64,000 nucleotides of DNA from Candidatus Vondammii sp. HM_W22 (GTDB lineage: Bacteria > Pseudomonadota > Gammaproteobacteria > Chromatiales > Chromatiaceae), in the NCBI RefSeq assembly GCF_022530855.2, contig NZ_CP099567.1, positions 2,356,001 to 2,420,000 on the forward strand, written 5' to 3'. Made by a program: the position numbers and the translations under genes. Below are positions 10,218-19,174 of the stretch, piece after piece (positions within the stretch are counted from its first letter, which is position 1; each line of letters opens with the position of its first letter). The notes beneath the pieces were generated by a model. That model was given only the letters and a program-made list of their open reading frames with translations, made no database searches and was not told the origin of the DNA.

Positions 10218-11567
10218 TTAGCCTGCCAGCGTCTCTTCCTGCAATTCTTCAACACCGGGCACCTTGATCTTGCCGGTCACGGCGCTGTTGATGAGAGTGG
10301 CCTTGTACTCCTTCAAGTGTTCTATCTGCTGTTGTTGTAGGTCGATAGCTTTGTTGATTTTGGCGGATTCGGTTTCAATGTGGGTGATGATTGCAATTTG
10401 CTCATCCTCTGGCGGAACCACCATGAAACGCTGTGCCAAATTATTGTATCGGATTCTTACAGCACGCTGCCGTACTGCATTACAAATAACCTGGATGTAT
10501 CTTGCCAACGCCATTTCGCGAAGAAGCAGCGCAAAATACTCTGGGTGATACTTATCTAAAACAGGGTCACAGACCACATACTCAGGCGTGCACTTACCGT
10601 CTGAATCGGAGACACCGATTGCGCCTTCAAAAGCGTCCATAGAGTTAAGAACCAGTTGACCAATCCTAATCCCCTGATAACCCTGCTCCAGGATAGCTTC
10701 GGTATAACCACCCAAGCGCCGTTTGGACCTTAAAGTTACTTGCCCATCGCGATATGATGTAACAACACCATCCCCCTTTCTTAGCTCCAACCTACTCTGT
10801 GTGAATAAATATTTAAATCGCTCACCCTTCCAATGCACCGGCATCTCCCCAATCCACTCCACTCCGGAGTCGCGCATGGGGGCATCGGGATTGAGGCCAC
10901 GGGTGACGGCGTTCTGGATGAGGATTTGCTTGCGCTCTTTGAGCAGGGTGATCTGTTGTTCCTTGATCGCTACCGCTTGGTCGATTTGGGTGGTTTTACG
11001 ATCCAGGAAGGTGGCGATGGCGGTTTGTTCCTTATATGGCGGTGCAGCTAATAGGAAATTAGACACAAAACTAGAAGGAACCCGCTTTTGTCCTGCAGAA
11101 CCTGTCATCATTTGTTCGCCTAAGCTCATAAACAAATGTGACTTTGACAGGTAGTATATGTACTTTGGATGAGCCCTTTTCCTACACCTCAGCACGTGAA
11201 ACTCAGTAGACCCGAAACCCAAATCCGCTGGCATTTCACCAAGATGTGCTCCTTTTCCATTTTCAAAGCACGGAGTTATCTTCGCAACAATAACGTCATG
11301 CTTCCTGAAACTAGTAAAACCCTGTATAAGCTGCTTTATTTCTTTCTTCGTACCATAATCAACAGCCCCATTATTCGAGACATTTTTCATAGGCAGGAAG
11401 CATGCTATGTCCTTCTCTTCACTTGGTGACAATCTGAGTACAGGGTTAACAAATGCCAAATGTTTTAGCCTTTTGTACTTCCAGTGGCCAGGAACACAGC
11501 CAAGCCACTCTATACCAGAATCCCTATATGACTCATACCTCTGGATGACGCAAAGCTGATCAGTCAC
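10218..11567 (-). CDS. hsdS: Type I restriction-modification specificity subunit
   Basis: About 449 residues. Two target-recognition domains are visible, each followed by a helical spacer: the first begins near SGIEWLGCVPGHWKYKRLKH, the second near SGVEWIGEMPVHWKGERFKY, with conserved coiled regions ATFLDRKTTQIDQAVAIKEQ and THIETESAKINKAIDLQQQQ. This repeated layout is diagnostic of HsdS, which sets the bipartite DNA target for both methylation and cleavage. I choose the GTG at 11567, which overlaps the hsdM stop (GTGACTGA), over upstream in-frame codons. It is the only one of the three hsd genes with no lesion. Confidence 0.85.
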   Translation of the reverse strand: MTDQLCVIQRYESYRDSGIEWLGCVPGHWKYKRLKHLAFVNPVLRLSPSEEKDIACFLPMKNVSNNGAVDYGTKKEIKQLIQGFTSFRKHDVIVAKITPCFENGKGAHLGEMPADLGFGSTEFHVLRCRKRAHPKYIYYLSKSHLFMSLGEQMMTGSAGQKRVPSSFVSNFLLAAPPYKEQTAIATFLDRKTTQIDQAVAIKEQQITLLKERKQILIQNAVTRGLNPDAPMRDSGVEWIGEMPVHWKGERFKYLFTQSRLELRKGDGVVTSYRDGQVTLRSKRRLGGYTEAILEQGYQGIRIGQLVLNSMDAFEGAIGVSDSDGKCTPEYVVCDPVLDKYHPEYFALLLREMALARYIQVICNAVRQRAVRIRYNNLAQRFMVVPPEDEQIAIITHIETESAKINKAIDLQQQQIEHLKEYKATLINSAVTGKIKVPGVEELQEETLAG

Positions 11568-13996
11568 TCTCCACCCCCGACACCTCTTCCACGGTGGTTC
11601 CAAAAATGTCGGCGATCAACCCCTCAGCCTGCCGCTCCAGGGCGACGATATCAGAAGCTACCTCCTCCATGCTGCGCAGGGGTTTGTGGCGGTAGAAGTA
11701 TTTATTGAAGCTAATCTCGTAACCGATCTTGGTAGAGTCGAGGTTAATCCACGCCTCATCTACATGAGGTTTGACCTCGGCAAGGAAGTAGCGGTGGATG
11801 CTGTCCTTGAGGGGCACTGACTCGCTATCGCGTAGGTCGGTGCAGGGTTCGTATGTAATGTACTCACCCTTCTTACCCGCGGGGTAGTAGCCATAGTCGG
11901 ACAGTTGCTGTTCGCTACAGTCCAGGTGCTGCAACAGAACATTGAGCTTGTCGCTGTTGAGTTTGACCCTCTTCTTGACCACCTTCTCAGCTGTTTCATC
12001 GTACCAACTGACCGCATTGAGGATGGCGTTCTTCTCGGTGGCGGAGAGTTTTATCTTTTGCGCCTTAAGGGCTGTGTCCACCAGCACTTTGAAATGGTTG
12101 AAATCGCTGTACTCACCCCGCCCGATTTCCGCCATCAGGGTAGTGGCTGTCTCCACCAGCATGCGCAACTTCCGCCAGGTATCTGGGTTGAGCAATTTGC
12201 CGCGCTGTTTGGCATTAAGACTGATCTCATTCTCTTCACACCAGGCAAGGATGACCTTTTCATGTTTCTTGAGAGTGTCGCCGCTGTAGATGGCATCACC
12301 ATGCGCTTCATAGACCCACTGCATCGGTTCGCGTAGCGCCTTATCGAAGCGCAGGGTTTCGATGCATTTGACGCTGAATTGGGCCTGACGGCGGTCGGGG
12401 CGTTCGATGTTGACCTTGTAGTAGCCGAAATCACTATTGTCGAAAACTTGGGCGGCAATGCCCTCCTCCTCCGCATCTCGCTCCACTTCGGCCAGTTGCA
12501 GGTAGGTTTGGGTAATTTGCTCAATATGCTCAGGGGCAAACTCACAGTTCTTATTGCCCAGGTTCTTGCGCAGCTTACGGTAGAGCTGGCTGGCATCGAT
12601 GAGCTGCACCTTGCCCTTTCTCTACTCCGGCTTGTTGTTGGATAGCAGCCAGATGTAGGTGGTGATGCCGGTGTTGTAAAAGAGGTTGTTGGGGAGCTGG
12701 ATAATCGCCTCCAGCAGATCATTCTCAATGATGTAACGGCGGATGTTGCTCTCGCCACTGCCAGCATCGCCGGTAAAGAGGCTGGAACCGTTGTGAACCG
12801 TGGCGGTGCGAGACCCACTGGGGCTGTTGGCCAACCCTTTCATCTTGCTCACCATCTCCATGAGAAACAGCAGCTGACCGTCAGAGGAGCGTGGGGTGGC
12901 ATCCACCGTCTGTTCATTGCCCCAGTAGTCTTTAAGTTTGACGAGGAATCGTGGGTCGATAACCTCTTTACCATCCTTGATGAACTTCTGCTCGCTGGCC
13001 CAGCTCTTGCCATAGGGCGGATTGGAGAGCATAAAGTCGAAACGCTGACCGGCAAACTCATCTGTAGAGAGCGTGGAGCCCGACTTGCATGTTGGCCGGG
13101 TTATTGCCCTTGATCATCATGTCGGACTTACAGATGGCGTAGGTCTCATCGTTGATCTCTTTTCCATAGAGATAGATATCGCCAGTAGCACGGATAGCTC
13201 CGGCCTCATCCTTGATGTAGTTCTGCGATTCGGTGAGCATGCCACCAGAGCCGCAGGCGGGGTCATAGATGGTCATCACCGGCGGCAGGTTCTCTTTGAT
13301 GGAATCGAAGATGAGGTGGGTCATTAAGTGAATCACCTCTCGGGGGGTGAAGTGCTCCCCTGCCTCTTCGTTGTTCTCTTCGTTGAACTTACGGATCAAC
13401 TCCTCGAATATATAGCCCATGCCAAGGTTGCTGAGGGCAGGCAGTTTGTTTCCATCCGGGTCTTCCACATCGTGGGGAGTGAGGTTGATGTAGGGTGAGA
13501 TGAACTTCTCCAGCACATCAAGCAGCACGTCCTTGCCTGCCATGTGGCGTACCTTAGCCTTGAGTTCAAACTTCTCGATGATCTCTTTGACATTCGCGCT
13601 GAAGCCGTTGAGATACTCCTCCACATTGGCTTGTAGGATTTGCTGGTTGTTGGTGGCGGTCTTGTAGAGTTGGGTAAGGGTCCACTTGCTGGTGTTGTAG
13701 AAGACATAACCAGAGGCATCCTTCAGGGGAGCATCGTCCAGCTCGGTAAGTTTCATCTCCTCCCGCTGGAATTTAATATCCTCCAGCACCTTCTCTTTGG
13801 TTGGCTCCAGCAACGTATCGAGGCGGCGTAGCACCACCATGGGGAGAATGACGTCACGGTACTTGCCACGCACGTAGACATCGCGCAGACAGTCGTCAGC
13901 GATGGACCAGATGAAAGAGACGAGCTTGTTGTGCGCGCTATGATTCACGTAAATTGTTCCTTCTTTATATTCATATTCAGATATTTCGGTACCCAT
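11560..13996 (-). pseudogene. hsdM: Type I restriction-modification methyltransferase, frameshift plus TAG
   Basis: N6-adenine methyltransferase of the HsdMS complex. The SAM-binding motif DPACGSGGM lies near residue 245 and the catalytic motif NPPYG just after the frameshift at about 13075 (one extra G or C in GGGCTCC). A TAG at 12624-12622 splits KPE from RKGKVQLIDASQLYRKLRKN in the same frame. The start is the ATG at 13996, whose first base is the last base of the upstream abiEii-like TGA (TGATG), suggesting translational coupling. Removing both lesions gives a protein of about 810 residues, long for HsdM but with an evident C-terminal extension that contacts HsdS. As read it cannot methylate. 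Confidence 0.85.
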
Positions 13997-14553
13997 CAAT
14001 GAAGGCGTATAGCCTTGCTTGGCTCTCTTGCGTACTGACCGCTGGTTTCGCAACTTTCTCTGATCAGTTCCTTGAGTGACCGATTGGTAATCTCTTCATT
14101 GAAAAGCCGTTCGGAGTCATCAATCTTAACTTGCAGCGCATGTTCAAACGCCTCACTGAAACCGAGAATGTTCATAACAACATCACCTTTGGGTGGCCAG
14201 GCGACGGCTTTGCCGTCATCTGATACCGACCCAAAAGGCACCAGGTCAATCCAACCACCCTTGGTTGTATTAAGACGATGTGGCGTCTTTGTCTCGGAAA
14301 ACCCTGACGCCAACAGGTTGGTCTTTAGTGTTTCGAACGCTGACCAATCTGGTACCTGAATGGCGAAATCAAGATCCTGTGTTGCACGAGTAATCTTTGC
14401 ACCATAGTAGTGATGCAATACCAGCTCTCTGGCAGTAGCCCCGATAACGAAAAACGGGATACCTAGATGCTGAGCTGCACCGGCTACCGACTGAAGGACA
14501 GCAAGCGTGTTGGGATCAATCTTGTTGGAGATGTCGAGCGATGTACTCGTCAT
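13996..14553 (-). CDS. AbiEii-like nucleotidyltransferase toxin, C-terminally shortened
   Basis: 185 residues. The N-terminal nucleotidyltransferase fold is clear: FFVIGATARELVLHH, then TRATQDLDFAIQVPDW, holding the acidic pair expected to bind metal. It overlaps the 3' end of the AbiEi-like gene by 38 bases, as cognate antitoxin and toxin pairs often do. Family members usually continue with a helical domain after LGFSEAFEHALQVKI; here the tail (SCETSGQYAREPSKAIRLH) looks unrelated and ends on the hsdM start codon, so I infer a deletion that removed the C-terminal domain. Predicted role: toxin of a type IV-like pair giving phage abortive infection; probably weakened or dead. Confidence 0.7.
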   Translation of the reverse strand: MTSTSLDISNKIDPNTLAVLQSVAGAAQHLGIPFFVIGATARELVLHHYYGAKITRATQDLDFAIQVPDWSAFETLKTNLLASGFSETKTPHRLNTTKGGWIDLVPFGSVSDDGKAVAWPPKGDVVMNILGFSEAFEHALQVKIDDSERLFNEEITNRSLKELIRESCETSGQYAREPSKAIRLH

Positions 14554-15598
14554 AAATCATCCCCGCTGCTTCTTGGTTTCTTGGGTCCGCTGTTGCAATC
14601 AAGTCCGCGTAGGCCAACACCGGAGGCACCACGCCTGGTTTGGCGATATCTAAAAATGGTAATGCGCCATCTCGCCAAAACGTTTGGTAGAGCTGGACCC
14701 TGCCGGCCTCTTCAAACATCGCTTCAGGCGCCGCTCTCAGCCGAGTTCGAGCAAGAAACTTGCTCTTTGCCTCTTTAGGCAGATAAACGGTGGCGACTGC
14801 TGGTTTTAGGTATTGGGTGTATTGCGCTGCTGCGATCTCTCCGCCCCAATAGCCATGGAACTCCTGAATATCGAAACCTTGCCGCCAGTAAGGATCATCA
14901 GCGAAGAAATCACCAATGGTCACTTTCGGACGAAGCTTCTCTGGGTAGGCTTCTACCCAACGATCAAGCAGGCGCTTGTATTCAACCAGTTCGCGCTCTT
15001 TGTTGTTCCCGTACTTAAAAATGAATCCTGCCTCTTTCAGCCCATTGATAACCCACCCCACGGTGCCTAAAGCCACGCCAGCTACATCAGCTATCTCCCG
15101 ATAGGGTGCAGCCACCAGTTCGGGACGGCATAGAAATGCAAACACAACCTTTAAGCCGGTTCGGTCAAAGGCACGGTTGGTATCTCCCTTGGGTTGTCCC
15201 GCCTCCTGCTTCGGCTTGCGCTTTCCGGTCACCAGGACATATACCGGTGGCATATCTAAATAGGCATTCCCGACGGTGTCGATGAACTGGACGCGCTGCT
15301 CACGCAGTTTCTCTGCCATCTTGGGATTAACGTAGTCAGCGACCAACAGGCCTTTCATCGGTAATGTTTGAACCTGATTGATCAGGGCGCCAAGATTAGC
15401 TTGTGGCGCCCAGCGCTTGACCTCCGCTGCCAAGCGTTCATTTCGACCTTCAAGTGTCAGCACCGCATCAAGCGTGTGCCGGCCCTGCTTCACCTGAAGT
15501 TCATCTATCTTCAGTTGCAAGCCTGTTTCACGCGCAACGGCGTCAATCGCTCGATTCAGGATCTTTGTGTCTGCTTGGTCTTTGTTGCCTATGTACAT
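14516..15598 (-). CDS. AbiEi-like transcriptional autoregulator and antitoxin
   Basis: 360 residues. A central winged helix (PYREIADVAGVALGTVGWVI, about residues 165-190) fits the DNA-binding domain, and the C-terminal part (FHGYWGGEIAAAQYTQYLKP onward) matches the AbiEi antitoxin domain. The N-terminal 100 residues resemble a nuclease-fold regulatory domain seen in this family. AbiEi proteins neutralise AbiEii and repress their own promoter. Palindromes at 15610-15626 and 15689-15705 lie just upstream and are the likely operators. The frame is uninterrupted. Confidence 0.8.
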   Translation of the reverse strand: MYIGNKDQADTKILNRAIDAVARETGLQLKIDELQVKQGRHTLDAVLTLEGRNERLAAEVKRWAPQANLGALINQVQTLPMKGLLVADYVNPKMAEKLREQRVQFIDTVGNAYLDMPPVYVLVTGKRKPKQEAGQPKGDTNRAFDRTGLKVVFAFLCRPELVAAPYREIADVAGVALGTVGWVINGLKEAGFIFKYGNNKERELVEYKRLLDRWVEAYPEKLRPKVTIGDFFADDPYWRQGFDIQEFHGYWGGEIAAAQYTQYLKPAVATVYLPKEAKSKFLARTRLRAAPEAMFEEAGRVQLYQTFWRDGALPFLDIAKPGVVPPVLAYADLIATADPRNQEAAGMIYDEYIARHLQQD

Positions 15599-15609
15599 AA
15601 TTTATGGCA

Positions 15610-15705
15610 GTACATTAATAATGTACGACTCTCAATAATAAACGAACCACTCATTGAGGATAGAGCTGCTTGTTCACAATAATATATTGTTCATTATTAA
15701 TGTAC
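15610..15705 (-). promoter_or_regulatory. Paired palindromic operators upstream of the AbiEi-like gene
   Basis: GTACATTAATAATGTAC (15610-15626) is a near-perfect inverted repeat, and GTTCATTATTAATGTAC (15689-15705) is a second copy with one mismatch, read on the other strand orientation. A further ATGTACAT overlaps the gene's first codons. The two sites are about 79 bases apart, centre to centre. AbiEi proteins are known to repress by binding inverted repeats in their promoters, so these are the natural candidates; binding itself is inferred. Confidence 0.55.
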
Positions 15706-15897
15706 AACTTAATCACGTATATGCGATAGACAATACCTCTTATCGAGTAGGCAGCTTATCCTCCGGCTTAATAGACATAGGCCATTGGTTAACTAAGAAC
15801 GACCATATTGGAAAACTTAATGCCTTTCTTGTTGTACGCCCTATCACTCAGACTGAAACTTTAACCCCCAGACCTCATCGATAAATTTAACCAAGTA

Positions 15898-16107
15898 ATG
15901 CTTGATACACAGAAAAAAGTGTTTCAAAAAATATATGGCCATGACTTTAAATTATTGACCTTCTTCCACGAAATACGATCCCTAGCAGAGCGCACATACA
16001 AGGACCAGGGAGTCGACACAAAAACCTTACTGGGTCATAGACGCCAATCCCAGACCGACAAATACCATGACCCCAGAGGCACAGAATGGGTTGCATTGAA
16101 GGTCTAA
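15898..16107 (+). pseudogene. Tyrosine recombinase C-terminal fragment
   Basis: 69 codons that read FFHEIRSLAERTYKDQGV, then TKTLLGHRRQSQTDKYHD. These are the HxxR box, the LLGH box and the catalytic Tyr of phage-type integrases. The N-terminal DNA-binding and the first catalytic Arg are absent. It marks a former mobile element next to the abiE/hsd cluster, which may have arrived with it. Confidence 0.65.
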
Positions 16108-16134
16108 AATCAGGGTCACGTTTCATAAAATGTA

Positions 16135-17521
16135 GAGTTATAACTGAAAGTGGTGTTTGAAAGGAATTGAAAAAAAGCGGCGTATCTGGTTGATTTGTTG
16201 TTGCGAGACATCAAAACAACCATTGGAGATACGCCACCATGAGTAAGAATAACGTTGTTAAGCTGGCAGGTCGAGATACGATTATCGATCCGCTGACAGA
16301 GTTGCCGAGAAGCGGTGCAGAGCAGTTGATCTACCAGGCGGTGGAGGCCGAGCTGCTGGAGCTGTTGGCGGAGCACGTCGAGCGACGGACAGAGGATGGC
16401 AAGGTGGGTGTGGTGCGTAATGGTCACCTGCCAGCTCGTAAACTGCAGACAGGATTAGGGCCGGTCACGGTCAAGATCCCCAAAGTTCGCGCGAAGACCG
16501 GCGAGCCGGTGACGTTCCGATCAGCTCTGGTGCCGCCATATGTACGCAAGACGAAGTCACTGGAAGCGGCACTGCCGTGGCTCTACCTGAAGAGGATTTC
16601 CAGTGGAGAGATAGGTGAAGCCCTTAAAGTGCTGGTGGTTCCGGATGCAACAGGCTTGTCGGCCGGCAGGGTATCGCGTCTGAAGCAGGTCTGGACAGAA
16701 GAATATCGGAGCGGGTGCGAGGAGCGCCTGGATAAGGACCATTGGGTGTATGTGTGGGCAGACGGTGTCTACAGCGGACAGAGAGCAGAGCAGACGAAGC
16801 TGTGTGCCCTGGTGGTGATCGGCGTGAATGAGCGTGGTGAGAAGCATTTTCTGGCAATTGAGGATGGTGTACGGAAGTCCACACAGAGCTGTCTGGAGGT
16901 GCTGTTAAAACTGAAGTCACGCGGACTAAACCCGCCCAAATTGGCAATCGGAGACGGTGCTATGGGCTTCTGGGCTGCACTGGAGGAAGTGTATCCAGAG
17001 ACGCGTCAGCAGCGCTGCTGGATGCACAAGACCATGAACGTGCTGAACTGCCTGCCAAGGTCAGCTCAGCCGAAAGCGAAGCAGGCACTGCACAACATCT
17101 GGCAGGCGGAGACCCAGGCCGATGCAGAAAAGGCCTTTGATCTGTTTATCAAAACGTATGAGCCAAAGTATCCGAAGGCTGCCATCTGTCTGCACAAAGA
17201 CCGAGAGGAACTGATGGCTTTCTATCAATTTCCTGCGCAGCACTGGCAGAGCATTCGGACCAGCAATCCGATTGAATCCACCTTCGGGACAATCCGCCAT
17301 CGAACCAGGCGTTCCAAGGGCTGCCTATCGCGTGACGGCATGCTACACATGATGTTCAAACTCAGCCTGTGTGCCGAGAAGAAGTGGAGACGATTACGGT
17401 GTTTCGATTACCTGGCGAAGGTGATAACCGGAATCAAATTTAAAGAGGGTGTTGAGGTAGCAGGAGTCGATCAGGTCGCCGCTTGATTCAACTGGCTAAA
17501 CACCAGATTTGGCTATAACTC
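16135..17521 (+). mobile_element. IS256-family element, complete copy 1
   Basis: 1387 bases with terminal inverted repeats starting GAGTTATA (left GAGTTATAACTGAAAGTGG; right end the complement of GAGTTATAGCCAAATCTGG). One uninterrupted transposase gene fills it. A second copy of exactly the same length lies at 46860-48246. No direct repeat is seen in the flanks here (AAAATGTA versus TGGAAATA), so the original target duplication has been lost, probably through later rearrangement. On its right it truncates a DUF2157-like gene. Confidence 0.85.
16239..17486 (+). CDS. IS256-family transposase, intact
   Basis: 415 residues. The mutator-type catalytic core is present: WVYVWADGVYSG (first Asp), IGDGAMGFWAALEEVYPE (second Asp), WMHKTMNVLNCLP with the conserved CxxH-like region, and SIRTSNPIESTFGTIRHRT with the catalytic Glu. 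It acts at the element's own ends by a copy-out mechanism known for IS256. The ATG at 16239 follows a GGAG. This is the only undamaged IS256 transposase in the window and could mobilise the non-autonomous second copy. Confidence 0.9.
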   Translation: MSKNNVVKLAGRDTIIDPLTELPRSGAEQLIYQAVEAELLELLAEHVERRTEDGKVGVVRNGHLPARKLQTGLGPVTVKIPKVRAKTGEPVTFRSALVPPYVRKTKSLEAALPWLYLKRISSGEIGEALKVLVVPDATGLSAGRVSRLKQVWTEEYRSGCEERLDKDHWVYVWADGVYSGQRAEQTKLCALVVIGVNERGEKHFLAIEDGVRKSTQSCLEVLLKLKSRGLNPPKLAIGDGAMGFWAALEEVYPETRQQRCWMHKTMNVLNCLPRSAQPKAKQALHNIWQAETQADAEKAFDLFIKTYEPKYPKAAICLHKDREELMAFYQFPAQHWQSIRTSNPIESTFGTIRHRTRRSKGCLSRDGMLHMMFKLSLCAEKKWRRLRCFDYLAKVITGIKFKEGVEVAGVDQVAA

Positions 17522-17704
17522 TGGAAATAACAACACAGGAGATTGCAAGCCAAAATGAATATTTTGCTACTCGCTTCCAATCAAACGAAGTAACTTCATA
17601 GGAGTTTCTAAGCTTGTGTGATTCCTTCTCGGAAATCACCTCAGATTTAAGCCAATTGGTAATCGCCTCACTTAGGATGTGTCCTTTTTTTTCGATACAT
17701 GCAT
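17522..17704 (-). pseudogene. DUF2157-like membrane protein, N-terminal stub cut by IS256
   Basis: Leftward, 37 bases after the DUF4328 gene. Reading from the ATG at 17704 and adding one A to the run of eight gives MHVSKKKGHILSEAITNWLK, followed by SFDWKRVAKYSFWLAISC, which resembles the start of DUF2157 proteins (an N-terminal helical segment, then the first membrane span). The frame runs straight into the IS256 right end at 17521. Without the extra A the start is out of frame. The pairing with DUF4328 suggests a former two-gene membrane operon. Confidence 0.45.
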
Positions 17705-17740
17705 TATTGCGATTCCTTGTAAATTTAACTGCCGCTGTAA

Positions 17741-18409
17741 CTAATTGTTAGCACTTTCATTACGGCTCATTTGCATTTGATAAATACCATTTACAACAGC
17801 TAAAGTTATAAGTACAAGGAGGATATCAAGGACATTTGATACTTGAGTAATCAGATTTAGATTCAATAACTCTGGAAGCTCTTCTGCTCTCATTGAAAGC
17901 CTGAAGAGGGTTTGACCTAAAAAACCTGAGATCAACCAAAGCGTCCACCAGATAGGTAAAATAGAGCTTGTACCTGATGAGCCCCAATCTGATGGATTTT
18001 TGCTAGCTTTCCAGATTTCTTTCATAGCTTGGTATGGCTTCCATAGAGTTAAAATTGGTATGAAATAGTAACCAATAGACCATCCTGGAGTGAATGCCAT
18101 GTTTTCTGCACCAAGTTGCCGAGCATTATAATTTGCTCTATGGATCCATCTCAAAATCAGAAAGCCTGACACGATGAAAACAACCATATAGATAATAGTA
18201 ATTAAGCCTTGCCTTTGATCACTAGCCTCGCCGTCAGCTACCGCCAATTCCGGTGATGCATAAACACCGTTTTGATAGCCAGATAAGAGTTGGTATTCGA
18301 AATATCCAGAGATAATTGATATTAGGGCAACTAAGACCTGAGCATAAAGCATATATCTCACCCAATTGGTGAGGCTTTCCGAATTTCTAAACTCATTTTT
18401 TCCAGACAA
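17741..18409 (-). CDS. DUF4328 membrane protein
   Basis: 222 residues with about six predicted membrane spans, for example YAQVLVALISIISGY, IIYMVVFIVSGFLIL, ILPIWWTLWLISGF and VLDILLVLITLAVVNG. The conserved core of DUF4328 (RWIHRANYNARQLGA, then PGWSIGYYFIPILTLWKPYQ) is clear. The biochemical role of the family is unknown. The gene is undamaged and ends with TAG, showing that TAG can be a genuine terminator here. Confidence 0.8.
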   Translation of the reverse strand: MSGKNEFRNSESLTNWVRYMLYAQVLVALISIISGYFEYQLLSGYQNGVYASPELAVADGEASDQRQGLITIIYMVVFIVSGFLILRWIHRANYNARQLGAENMAFTPGWSIGYYFIPILTLWKPYQAMKEIWKASKNPSDWGSSGTSSILPIWWTLWLISGFLGQTLFRLSMRAEELPELLNLNLITQVSNVLDILLVLITLAVVNGIYQMQMSRNESANN

Positions 18410-18879
18410 TGTAATTACTCCGTGTGAGTACTAAACAATATATTCGACTGCTCATGCAGTATTGGTAACCCCACGTAAACGGCTTATTGTGCGATTGACC
18501 GATTCGGCCTGGAATTAATCGGCTAACATCCCTATCCGGCTATCCGGGCCCGATGCCTATTTTCGATAACAAGAAAGGTTCACATATCTGATATTCGATC
18601 TGTCGTCCCTGACTCCGCTTCGCGCTTTTTTGATAGTTAAAATTCTTATTAAACCGTCGATCCCTGAGAAGCAGAGACGTTGGTATGTAAAACCTGTCAA
18701 GAAATTTATTAAGGCGCAAAATAGCCGCAATATCAAGGGGTTTTACTGCCAATATTACCCCATACTTTGAAACAACAGACCGCCAAAATCGCCTCGCAGA
18801 CTGCAATTTCATCCGCGCATAGTAGCTATACGGGTTTTATATGGTGAACAACTGTCAAGGCATCTTCTGATGAATTCAA
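18410..18879. other. Gene-poor stretch upstream of the DUF4328 gene
   Basis: The DUF4328 promoter should lie near 18410-18480. A leftward frame at 18812-18540 (90 codons, basic, starting MKLQSARRFWRSVVSKYG) has no family I recognise and no clear ribosome site, so I do not call it a gene. The segment around 18600-18625 (CTGACTCCGCTTCGCGC) is a small inverted repeat. Nothing else is supported. Confidence 0.4.
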
Positions 18880-19003
18880 GAAATCGTATACCATTATCCT
18901 GTTGATCACCCATGTCAGGAAAGTGATGAAACAGCAGGGCTTGGAAGCCAGCGGACTAGAGGAATACCGTAAAAAGAACGCAAGGAGCCGTTTCTCGATC
19001 GAC
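18880..19003 (+). pseudogene. IS5-type transposase N-terminal remnant
   Basis: From ATG 18926 the sequence reads MKQQGLEASGLEEYRKKNAR before degrading. The same start and the same upstream bases (AATCGTATACCATT) recur at 53680-53856, which extends further. Only the first 25 or so codons of the transposase survive here. It marks the left border of the GC-rich phosphoesterase locus. Confidence 0.55.
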
Positions 19004-19174
19004 ACACCGCCCCCGTCAAAACAGAGACCAACAAAGAAAAGGATATAAATGCCTTGACAGCGCCCCCCGGGCTTTGTAATTTCTGGCCAGTCAACGGGAA
19101 TGATATTCTCACCAACGGACGGTCAATCAAGGACACAGCCCCCTTCCCGACCCTCCGTCCAGCCGGAGCGCACC

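Noticed and set aside
18540-18812. 90-codon leftward ORF
   Set aside because: No recognisable family, no ribosome site, and composition does not stand out from the surrounding non-coding sequence.
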